A stretch of 7,562 nucleotides of DNA from Cocleimonas sp. Its GTDB lineage: Bacteria; Pseudomonadota; Gammaproteobacteria; Thiotrichales; Thiotrichaceae. The notes below the pieces were generated by a model. That model was given only the letters and a program-made list of their open reading frames with translations, ran no database searches and was not told where the DNA came from. Below, in pieces: positions 1 through 5,371 of this stretch. Made by a program: the position numbers and the translations under genes. The stretch covers positions 1 through 7,562 of the forward strand of contig JAGLDQ010000154.1 in the NCBI GenBank assembly GCA_023145535.1, in the 5' to 3' direction. The stretch's first letter is position 1. The number at the start of each line of letters is the position of its first letter.

Positions 1-699
1 TCTGATAAAATTCCTCCTGTGGCGGCTAAACATGGGCATATTGAATTGAATGATAGGGGGTTGCGAAAAAAGAAACAATTGTCGCTCGCACAGGTCAATG
101 AATTAGAAGCGATAAGGCAACAACGTATTGAGGAGTATAAAGAAAAACAAAAAACGGATAAGGTAAAAGCTTTAAAGAAAATGCGGGATGATCAGTTGCT
201 TTCTATTTACTCCACCCGTGAAGAATTAATGAATGTTTTTAAAAGTAAAATAAAAATGTTAAAAATAGCGACAGAAATGTTGAAAGATCGCCATAAGAGG
301 CTTTCAAATCGTTTAGCTAAAACTGAAATTCAGTATGAAAAAATGAAAAACCCTAATTTTAGGGGAACGATTATGAAAAAAATTGATGATATGTTGGATG
401 GATTGAAAGTATACCAGCAGGCCATTACGGAAAATATTATAGAACTTGATAAATTACAAAAACGTTTTAAGACAGATCTTAGGCGCTTTGATCGCTTGAG
501 CTTAGAGCGGACATTAGTTGATGCGGGCGTAGAGACCTCAACAGTCTTCAATAGGATCAAAAAATCGACTCCACAAAAGACATCAAGTAAAAAGCTTAGA
601 GAGGGTTTAAAAACAAATATTGGGGATAATACGCTGGATATATCAAAAATATTCAAGACGCTGGAAAAGGCAGTTACGTCAAGTGATAGTCGTCATTAA
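1..699 (+). CDS. DUF4124-like coiled-coil protein, 5'-truncated by window edge
   Basis: The reading frame is open from base 1 and ends at TAA 697-699. A GTG at 19 could be a start but has no Shine-Dalgarno sequence before it, and the residues ahead of it (Ser-Asp-Lys-Ile-Pro-Pro) look like the end of a DUF4124 domain, which often runs 'Y-x-D-x-IPP', followed by 'GH-x-ELN-x-x-G' as seen here. I therefore treat the gene as continuing upstream, beyond the window. About 232 codons are visible. After the DUF4124-like piece comes a long Lys/Glu/Arg-rich helical stretch with heptad-like spacing (roughly visible residues 25-170), most likely a coiled coil, then a basic Ser/Lys tail. No membrane segment is visible in this part; family members normally carry an N-terminal signal peptide and are thought to act in the envelope, with no known reaction. 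Family assignment comes from recalled pattern, not a search. Confidence 0.72.
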   Translation, partial: SDKIPPVAAKHGHIELNDRGLRKKKQLSLAQVNELEAIRQQRIEEYKEKQKTDKVKALKKMRDDQLLSIYSTREELMNVFKSKIKMLKIATEMLKDRHKRLSNRLAKTEIQYEKMKNPNFRGTIMKKIDDMLDGLKVYQQAITENIIELDKLQKRFKTDLRRFDRLSLERTLVDAGVETSTVFNRIKKSTPQKTSSKKLREGLKTNIGDNTLDISKIFKTLEKAVTSSDSRH

Positions 700-737
700 G
701 GCAGTGCAGGATAAATAGAAATGCATTTATTGCGGGC

Positions 738-767
738 AAAAAAAGGACGCCTTTCGAAAAAGGCGCC
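738..767 (-). terminator. Intrinsic terminator of the minus-strand small-RNA candidate
   Basis: On the minus strand a 9-pair stem (759-767 with 746-754, one G-U pair) closes a UUCG tetraloop at 755-758, then one C and a run of seven U (738-744) follow. In the plus direction no T run follows the hairpin, so it cannot be a good terminator for the DUF4124-like gene ending at 699. Confidence 0.8.
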
Positions 768-845
768 AACCGCTAGGAGGGTATGAAATCTGCACACTAA
801 GGTCATTGAAAATACCCATTTGCAATGACTGGTAACTGTGTAGAT
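738..845 (-). ncRNA. Candidate small RNA, ~108 nt, minus strand
   Basis: No protein gene in the window accounts for the strong minus-strand terminator at 738-767, since the nearest minus-strand gene to its right lies beyond 4900. Just upstream of the terminator (in minus direction) is a long imperfect hairpin at 786-851: arms 786-791/846-851, 793-796/837-840, 802-808/823-829 (7 perfect pairs) and 810-813/818-821, with a 4-base loop at 814-817. A sigma70-like promoter sits at 852-881, which places the start near 845, so the outermost arm would be only partly transcribed. Between hairpin and terminator is a single-stranded stretch carrying CCCUCCU. Promoter, structure and terminator in one orientation make an independent sRNA the simplest reading. 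I do not recognise it as 6S, tmRNA, RyhB/PrrF or another named family. Transcript ends are inferred. Confidence 0.55.
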
Positions 846-851
846 AGATTT

Positions 852-881
852 AGTATATTATTAATAACTAATACTATGCAA
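852..881 (-). promoter_or_regulatory. Putative sigma70 promoter for the small-RNA candidate
   Basis: Read on the minus strand, TTGCAT (876-881) and TATACT (852-857) are separated by 18 bases. The -10 box matches consensus at five of six positions; the -35 box is weak (three of six). The predicted start, near 845, falls at the beginning of the hairpin. Confidence 0.4.
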
Positions 882-1097
882 GTAAATTTTTCATCTATTT
901 ATACTGTTTATTGATAATAGGTGGTTTTACAGACGTGAAAGGTAGAGGTAGTGTCCCCATGTTTTATTTGACTAAGAATTAGGAGATAAGCCAATAATCA
1001 GTCTTTCTGTTAGGTAATATAGAATAAAAGGGGGTGTTCTTGTCCGTTTAATCTTGGAGAAATGAGAGAACCCACTCGTTTAATTTAGGGGAATGTC
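861..1097 (+). promoter_or_regulatory. Leader and probable promoter region of the lipoprotein gene
   Basis: AT-rich non-coding stretch. A TTGACT at 968-973 resembles a -35 box; candidate -10 boxes are AATAAT (993-998, spacing 19) or, further down, TAATAT (1015-1020) with no clear partner, so the promoter is not settled. The lipoprotein start is set by AGGGG at 1087-1091, six bases before ATG 1098. The octamer CGTTTAAT occurs at 1045-1052 and again at 1077-1084. A GGAG-preceded eight-codon frame (1062-1088) lies between and overlaps the second copy. Confidence 0.3.
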
Positions 1098-2045
1098 ATG
1101 AAAATTTTGCAACTTGCTACCTTTGTTAGTCTAGCGGTTATTGTTTTATCCGCCTGCCAGCCACGTTCAAAATTGCCCCCACCGCCCGTAGTGGTGGTGA
1201 GTAAACCAAAGCCTCCTGAAATCATCGAAGTTCCTGCGATTCTCACACCGCCTGCTGTTGTTGTGGTAAAGCGCCCCCCTGTTATTCATTATCCAAAAGG
1301 TGTCGAGCGTCCACGCCTTTCTGCTTATGAATTGCGTGTTATTAGCGATAAAATTTACTTAAACGAAGCGTCATCCAATCCCGATAAATTGATGATTTGG
1401 GCAAAAGGTGAAAACTTTGCATCGGTGGGAATAGGGCACTTTATTTGGTATCCCGCTGGAGAACCGAAGCGTTTTGATGAAACATTCCCTGCAATGATTG
1501 ACTATTTTGTTAAAAACAAAGTGGTCGTACCCTCATGGCTAGCAACAGCGCGTCGCACAGGAGCGCCGTGGAAAAATAAAGCGACCTTTGAACACGCTAA
1601 AAATGATAAAGAATTTCGTCAATTGAAAATCCTCTTACTGAATACCAAAGAGCTACAAACCCAGTTCTTTTTTGATCGTATTCATGAATCCATTCCGCAA
1701 ATTGTAAAGCTTGCGCCTCCCCAAGATCGCAAGCGAATTATTGCTAATTATAATGCGTTAGCCCATACCAAAGGGGGCTGGTATCCTTTGATTGATTACA
1801 TTAACTTCAAAGGTAAAGGCACTAAATCGAGTGAACGCTATCATAATAAGGGGTGGGGATTATTACAGGCATTACAGGAAATGCAGCCTGTCGAGGCGGG
1901 CGCACAAGCGTTGGATGAGTTCTCACGGGCAACCCAAGCGGTGTTGGAAAGACGTGTAAGAAACTCGCCACCCGCTAATAATGAAAACCGTTGGTTGCCC
2001 GGTTGGAAAAATCGAACTAGTACTTATAGGCGTTCTTTGCTATAA
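1098..2045 (+). CDS. Proline-rich lipoprotein with GIGH motif, possible lysozyme-like fold
   Basis: A 315-residue protein of a family I know only as hypothetical in gammaproteobacteria. Residues 1-19 form a signal peptide ending in the lipobox Leu-Ser-Ala-Cys, so Cys20 should be lipidated and the protein anchored to the membrane; residue 21 is Gln, not Asp, which suggests outer-membrane sorting. Residues 26-65 are a Pro/Val/Lys spacer with two similar blocks. The folded part (about 74-305) contains Asn-Glu at 89-90, GIGHFIWYP at 111-119, a WYP-x-x-D motif at 228-233, NFKG at 236-239 and GWGLLQ at 252-257. In T4-type lysozymes a catalytic Glu precedes a 'GIGH' strand at similar distance; Glu90 could play that part, but this is a guess from motif likeness. 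Start chosen by the good ribosome site and signal peptide. It stands alone, with spacers of about 240-400 bases around it. Confidence 0.8.
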   Translation: MKILQLATFVSLAVIVLSACQPRSKLPPPPVVVVSKPKPPEIIEVPAILTPPAVVVVKRPPVIHYPKGVERPRLSAYELRVISDKIYLNEASSNPDKLMIWAKGENFASVGIGHFIWYPAGEPKRFDETFPAMIDYFVKNKVVVPSWLATARRTGAPWKNKATFEHAKNDKEFRQLKILLLNTKELQTQFFFDRIHESIPQIVKLAPPQDRKRIIANYNALAHTKGGWYPLIDYINFKGKGTKSSERYHNKGWGLLQALQEMQPVEAGAQALDEFSRATQAVLERRVRNSPPANNENRWLPGWKNRTSTYRRSLL

Positions 2046-2058
2046 CGAGCGAAGTAAT

Positions 2059-2090
2059 CTCTCGCAAGGATGCAGAGCGCGCAAAGAAAA
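2059..2090. repeat. Degenerate 9-base-period 'gcaaagacg'-like repeat
   Basis: Three to four decayed units of about nine bases (cgcaaggat, gcagagcgc, gcaaagaaa). Intergenic repeats with the pattern 'cgcaaagacgcaaag' are, as I recall, scattered in many proteobacterial and cyanobacterial genomes. Too short and degenerate to be sure. Confidence 0.3.
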
Positions 2091-2239
2091 GAAAACATAT
2101 TTTTAGCGTGATTTGCTTCTTTGAATTAGGGACAATGGTAGAATATTAGCAGAGAGGCTGTCGGTCATGTCTTAATGCAAATGATGCATAATAACTCACG
2201 CTTATTACTGTCATTGAATTAACAATACGCTGCCTTAAG

Positions 2240-2267
2240 TTGACCTTCTTTGTAACGACGTTATTTT
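2240..2267 (+). promoter_or_regulatory. Possible sigma70 promoter of the nuclease-ricin gene
   Basis: TTGACC (2240-2245) and TATTTT (2262-2267) with a 16-base spacer. The start would be near 2274, leaving a leader of only about ten bases before ATG 2284, which fits the absence of a Shine-Dalgarno sequence there (the bases just before the start are C-rich). Both points together suggest near-leaderless initiation, though the boxes are imperfect. Confidence 0.3.
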
Positions 2268-2283
2268 CAAAAAGCCCCCTATC

Positions 2284-3894
2284 ATGCGCCTCCTAAATAT
2301 CCCCCTCATTATTTTTCTTTTGCTCTTTTCTATTTCAGCCACTGCTGATGACGATAAACCACAAAACTTTTTTAGTAGTGGCGATACGGGTGTGTTTAAT
2401 GACTTAGGATCAGGTGAGCTGCTTAAGTCGATAATAAATAAGAATAAAACTTATTACTTAGAACAGGATGGTGATATTTTTGAAGAAGATATTGCGACGA
2501 TTGAGCCTGCAATCCAAGGCTTAAAACGCGAAACGTATTCCTTTAGTAAATCCAAACGCCTTTTAGCAACGCAGGTTTATCCTCAGCATACCATTGCTTT
2601 CTATAGCGGTTGTCGTTATAAAATTGTCGGCAAAAAACTTATTCCCATCCATAGTAGCTGCGGTTTTAAATACCGTAAAAATAAAAATCGTTCACAGCGG
2701 ATTGAATGGGAGCATGTTGTTCCTGCGTGGTTGTTTGGTCATCAGTTACGTTGTTGGCAGCAAGGAGGGCGCTTAAACTGCCGTAATAACAATGCAACCT
2801 TTAAGCAAATGGAAGCGGATATGCATAATCTTGTCCCTGCTATTGGCGAGATTAATGGCGATCGTAGTAACTATAAATATGGCATGATTTCAGGTGAGCA
2901 GCGCTTATATGGTAAGCCTGATATGGAAATTTCTTTTGCACAGCGTATGGCAGAGCCGCCTAAATCTGTTTTTGGTGATATTGCCCGCACCTATTTTTTC
3001 ATGGTGGATAAATATGATCTAAAAATTAGTAATCAGCAGAAGCAATTATTTATTGCTTGGAATAATCTAGACCCTGTTGATGCGTGGGAGCGAGAGAAAA
3101 ACAAACGCCTGAAAGAAGTGCAAGGGGATGAGAATCTCTATATCACCCATTATAAAAAATTAAAGCAGGGTGATCTTGTTGATAGTAGCGCAGGCGACAC
3201 GTTTGAGGACATCAAAACAGAGCTAGCGCCAATTTTTGCGTTTCTTTATGGATATTTGCCAGCATGGATTGTGAATATTCTCTTGTTACTAGCCGTCGTT
3301 GTTATCGGGTGGTATCGACGTAGCAACAAAAAAAGGAAAGAAACAAAACAGCCTCAAGAAAAACAGAACGCACCACAAAAGACTAAAAAGAAAGTGAGTA
3401 AAGTGAGTAAAGTGAGTAAAGCTAGAAAGGTGGTTTTGCTCAGCGAAATTAAGGCGAATGAAGCTTACTACTTACAGCCTCAACTCGTAAATAAATTATT
3501 AGGTCTGGATAATGAGGGACAAGCTGTGATTGAAGCGGAGAAAAATATAATCAATACACAATCATGGCAACTGATTCCTACGAATAAACAAGAGGGTTTT
3601 GTTTTTATCCAAAAAACAGGCACAAACCAAGTGCTTGAAGTTAAAGACGCGGATAAAAAAGATGGTGCTAAAGTAAGGTTAGCAACCAGAAAGCGGCGCT
3701 CTAATAATCATCAAGAATGGAAACTGGTAGCGCTTGACGACAACGCCCACTGGTACTTTCTTCAAAATAGAGCCACGCAAAATGTACTCGATGTTGCCTA
3801 TAAAAAGACTAAAGAGGGGAGCAGTGTGGTTAGTTACCATAAAAAAGTACGGGGTTACGAAAACCAGTTGTGGTTATTGGCTGAAGTTAAATGA
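2284..3894 (+). CDS. Secreted endonuclease I (EndA/NucM family) fused to a membrane helix and ricin-type beta-trefoil
   Basis: 536 residues in three parts. Residues 1-21: signal peptide. About 30-290: endonuclease I, a Mg2+-dependent non-specific DNase/RNase normally periplasmic or secreted. The RIEWEHVVPAW motif (139-149) gives catalytic His144; Glu177 (MEADMHN) and Asn191 (GEINGDRSN) and Arg163 fall at the same spacings as Glu113, Asn127 and Arg99 relative to His80 of the Vibrio vulnificus nuclease Vvn. Cys110, 126, 157 and 166 could form two disulfides. About 321-343: one hydrophobic helix, then a basic Lys-rich linker with three KVS repeats (369-378). About 383-535: ricin B-type beta-trefoil with QxW motifs at 426-428, 477-479 and 528-530. 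E. coli EndA ends after the nuclease, so this is more than twice its length. Positive charges after the helix predict a cytoplasmic trefoil and a periplasmic nuclease. No good ribosome site before the ATG. Confidence 0.93.
   Translation: MRLLNIPLIIFLLLFSISATADDDKPQNFFSSGDTGVFNDLGSGELLKSIINKNKTYYLEQDGDIFEEDIATIEPAIQGLKRETYSFSKSKRLLATQVYPQHTIAFYSGCRYKIVGKKLIPIHSSCGFKYRKNKNRSQRIEWEHVVPAWLFGHQLRCWQQGGRLNCRNNNATFKQMEADMHNLVPAIGEINGDRSNYKYGMISGEQRLYGKPDMEISFAQRMAEPPKSVFGDIARTYFFMVDKYDLKISNQQKQLFIAWNNLDPVDAWEREKNKRLKEVQGDENLYITHYKKLKQGDLVDSSAGDTFEDIKTELAPIFAFLYGYLPAWIVNILLLLAVVVIGWYRRSNKKRKETKQPQEKQNAPQKTKKKVSKVSKVSKARKVVLLSEIKANEAYYLQPQLVNKLLGLDNEGQAVIEAEKNIINTQSWQLIPTNKQEGFVFIQKTGTNQVLEVKDADKKDGAKVRLATRKRRSNNHQEWKLVALDDNAHWYFLQNRATQNVLDVAYKKTKEGSSVVSYHKKVRGYENQLWLLAEVK
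3391..3421 (+). repeat. In-gene tandem repeat, three 9-base units
   Basis: Three perfect copies of aaagtgagt (3391-3417) plus a partial fourth (aaag), in frame, encoding Lys-Val-Ser units in the linker between membrane helix and beta-trefoil. Perfect identity at the DNA level suggests recent slippage. Confidence 0.85.
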
Positions 3895-4029
3895 TGTAAT
3901 AAAGTATCATTTTAACCTCACGAAAAATGGATAAAGTATAATATAAACTTCTTGCTTCAATATTTTACCCTAGTCAACACAGGTGAAGAGAATGCGGTGA
4001 GAATCATTTAATGAAAGGATAAAAAGCAC
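3895..4029 (+). promoter_or_regulatory. Spacer with probable promoter and ribosome site of the TAXI gene
   Basis: A perfect TATAAT at 3937-3942 is the best -10 box; the upstream partner is poor (TTTAAC 3911-3916, 20 bases away), so activator dependence or another promoter is possible. AAAGGA at 4014-4019 serves as ribosome site for ATG 4030, at a slightly long distance. No T-tailed hairpin after the nuclease gene is seen. Confidence 0.35.
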
Positions 4030-4860
4030 ATGAAAAACAAAAAAATAATGGCATTGTTAGCAGGGATATTAAGCACTACGCCATTGTATGCATATGATAT
4101 TACAACAGGAAGTGCATCAGGTAGTTATATTGAAATTGGTAAAAACCTTGCTAAATTAGTCGAGGGTGGCAAGGTATTAGAGTCGAAAGGCTCTATTGAA
4201 AATCTTGAACGATTGGCGAGTGGTAAGGCCGATATAGGCATTGTTCAATTGGATGCTTATGCATGGTTTTCTGGGAAACATCCTAAGAAAGCAGCAAAAA
4301 TTGAAGTGATCGGGACGCTTTTTAAAGAATGTATTCATATTGCGGTTAATAAAGACGGCAAAGTACAGGACGAGGATGATTTGCAACAAGAAGGCGCGAC
4401 GATTGCTATTGGCAAGCAAGGATCAGGTTCGGCGGTGACGTGGGATTATATGATGAAGCTTGAACCAGGTTATAAAAAATCAGCGGTTGTGTTTAAAGGC
4501 GGTAGCAGAGCGTTTGCAAAATTGTTACTAAGTGATAAAAAAGGAACGTCTGGTATTGATGCGATTATGTGGGTGACGCGGCCTAATCTAAATGATAAAT
4601 ACCTTAAAATGGTGATGGAAAATCCCAAGCTAACGATGATTGAGGTCGATGACAAAGACTTAAATGACAGTTATAAGCCGTTAGGTAGACCTATCTATGA
4701 GTTTCAAACGCTACCGACAAAAGATGGTTTATTTAGCAAAGGTAAATTAAAAGTACCTTGTGTTGATGCGGCTATTGTTGCCCGCTCTGATGCCGATGAT
4801 ACTTTATTAGATAAAGTGTCTGATGTTGTTGTGAGTTATAAAGCATCCTTATTAAAGTAA
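4030..4860 (+). CDS. TAXI-family TRAP transporter substrate-binding protein (orphan)
   Basis: A 276-residue periplasmic binding protein. Residues 1-21 are a signal peptide with likely cleavage after Leu-Tyr-Ala. The mature protein opens with ITTGSASGSY (24-33), the usual TAXI/NMT1-like opening, followed by GSIENLERLASGKADIGIVQ (54-73), where a strand leads to the ligand cleft, and GKQGSGS (128-134), a ligand-loop motif. Cys101 and Cys244 could form a disulfide. TAXI proteins deliver ligands such as glutamate or other carboxylates to a fused DctQM-type TRAP permease; no permease gene lies within the window on either side, so it may work with one encoded elsewhere or act as a sensor subunit. 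It is somewhat shorter than typical members, which I recall as about 320 residues. Ligand cannot be told from the sequence. Confidence 0.88.
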   Translation: MKNKKIMALLAGILSTTPLYAYDITTGSASGSYIEIGKNLAKLVEGGKVLESKGSIENLERLASGKADIGIVQLDAYAWFSGKHPKKAAKIEVIGTLFKECIHIAVNKDGKVQDEDDLQQEGATIAIGKQGSGSAVTWDYMMKLEPGYKKSAVVFKGGSRAFAKLLLSDKKGTSGIDAIMWVTRPNLNDKYLKMVMENPKLTMIEVDDKDLNDSYKPLGRPIYEFQTLPTKDGLFSKGKLKVPCVDAAIVARSDADDTLLDKVSDVVVSYKASLLK

Positions 4861-4865
4861 GGGCG

Positions 4866-4910
4866 AGGTTTCTCGTTCTCATGCCCTTGCATAAGAACGA
4901 GATTAAGCCT
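4866..4910. repeat. Long palindrome between convergent genes, REP-like
   Basis: Perfect nine-base arms tctcgttct (4871-4879) and agaacgaga (4894-4902), extended outside by a further five pairs with a G-U (4866-4870 with 4906-4910) across a three-base bulge, and inside by atgc/gcat (4881-4884 with 4889-4892). It lies between the ends of the TAXI gene and the convergent DsrC-like gene. No T run follows on either strand, so it is not a classic intrinsic terminator, but it could slow polymerase both ways. Palindromes with 'ctcgttc...gaacgag' arms are, from memory, common dispersed repeats in large sulfur bacteria. Confidence 0.7.
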
Positions 4911-4926
4911 CCGCCATTGTTAGCAT

Positions 4927-5244
4927 TTAAACCACACTACCAAATGAATAATCCACATTACCGGCGGGATTACTAATACCAGCTAATGCACAGCCTTGTG
5001 AAATGGGGCCTCTGGGTAGAAGTTTGTATAAATATTTCATTCCCCCTTTGGTATGAAACCTTTCCTCAAGGGCATCCGTTAACTCGCGGCGATTAACCTC
5101 TGTCTTATCATGTGTGCTGAAATAGCTTTGTAATGCTTCAACAATATTCCAGTGATCTTGGGTGAGGGTTAGTTGTTGTGATTTTGCGATTGCTTCCGTA
5201 TTGGAGGGATTCCAGCCCTTGGGGGCATCTGCAAAGTTGCTCAT
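4927..5244 (-). CDS. DsrC/TusE-family sulfur-relay homologue lacking the C-terminal CysA
   Basis: 105 residues. DsrC carries sulfur as a trisulfide in dissimilatory sulfur metabolism; TusE passes persulfide in tRNA thiolation. The family pattern is plain: LTxxHW (27-32), a central helical region, KGGMKYLYKLLPRGP (66-80) and QGCALAG (83-89). In DsrC two cysteines matter: CysB, and CysA eleven residues later, next to the C-terminus (Cys93 and Cys104 in well-studied proteins). Here CysB is present as Cys85, but the CysA position is Asn96, and the chain runs on for nine more residues (97-105) instead of stopping one residue later. Sulfur transfer through CysA is therefore not possible; a regulatory or scaffold role is more likely, as proposed for CysA-less relatives (labelled RspA as I recall). 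Start supported by AGGAG at 5253-5257, eight bases upstream. Own promoter at 5305-5333. Confidence 0.88.
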   Translation of the reverse strand: MSNFADAPKGWNPSNTEAIAKSQQLTLTQDHWNIVEALQSYFSTHDKTEVNRRELTDALEERFHTKGGMKYLYKLLPRGPISQGCALAGISNPAGNVDYSFGSVV

Positions 5245-5304
5245 AAGTAAATCTCCTGCGGTTTATAAATACGATTGATTAATATTTTTTATGCTTGCAT
5301 TATA

Positions 5305-5333
5305 TTTATATATGTCAATTGGATACTTGTCAA
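5305..5333 (-). promoter_or_regulatory. Near-consensus sigma70 promoter of the DsrC-like gene
   Basis: On the minus strand TTGACA (5328-5333), a 17-base spacer and TATAAA (5305-5310): eleven of twelve consensus positions at ideal spacing. Predicted start near 5297, giving a leader of about 50 bases with AGGAG at 5253-5257. A second TTGACA (5313-5318) and a TATAAT (5299-5304) also occur but are only eight bases apart, too close to pair. Confidence 0.75.
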
Positions 5334-5371
5334 TATAGACGCATAATTCATAGGGATTTAGTCGGGTATGA

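Larger units (their letters stand above)
2046..2283. other. Intergenic spacer; no gene seen
   Basis: No convincing reading frame and no T-tailed hairpin ends the lipoprotein gene here. The left end holds a degenerate 9-base-period repeat (2059-2090); the right end holds a possible promoter for the nuclease gene. The middle is AT-rich without recognised structure. Confidence 0.5.

Noticed and set aside
330..656. 108-residue antisense reading frame inside the DUF4124-like gene
   Set aside because: Low-complexity Phe/Ser/Leu-rich product, no ribosome site, fully covered by the plus-strand coding region whose composition is protein-like.
775..800. AGGAGG followed by ATG AAA TCT GCA CAC TAA on the plus strand, a five-codon frame
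   Set aside because: The ribosome site nearly touches the ATG, the frame is only five codons, and the bases are better explained as part of the minus-strand small-RNA candidate.
2071..2122. Hairpin of caaagaa/ttctttg as terminator of the lipoprotein gene
   Set aside because: Arms are short, low in G+C and far apart, and no T run follows.
4177..4655. Two antisense frames inside the TAXI binding-protein gene
   Set aside because: They mirror a well-conserved family gene, have no start signals and no recognisable motifs.
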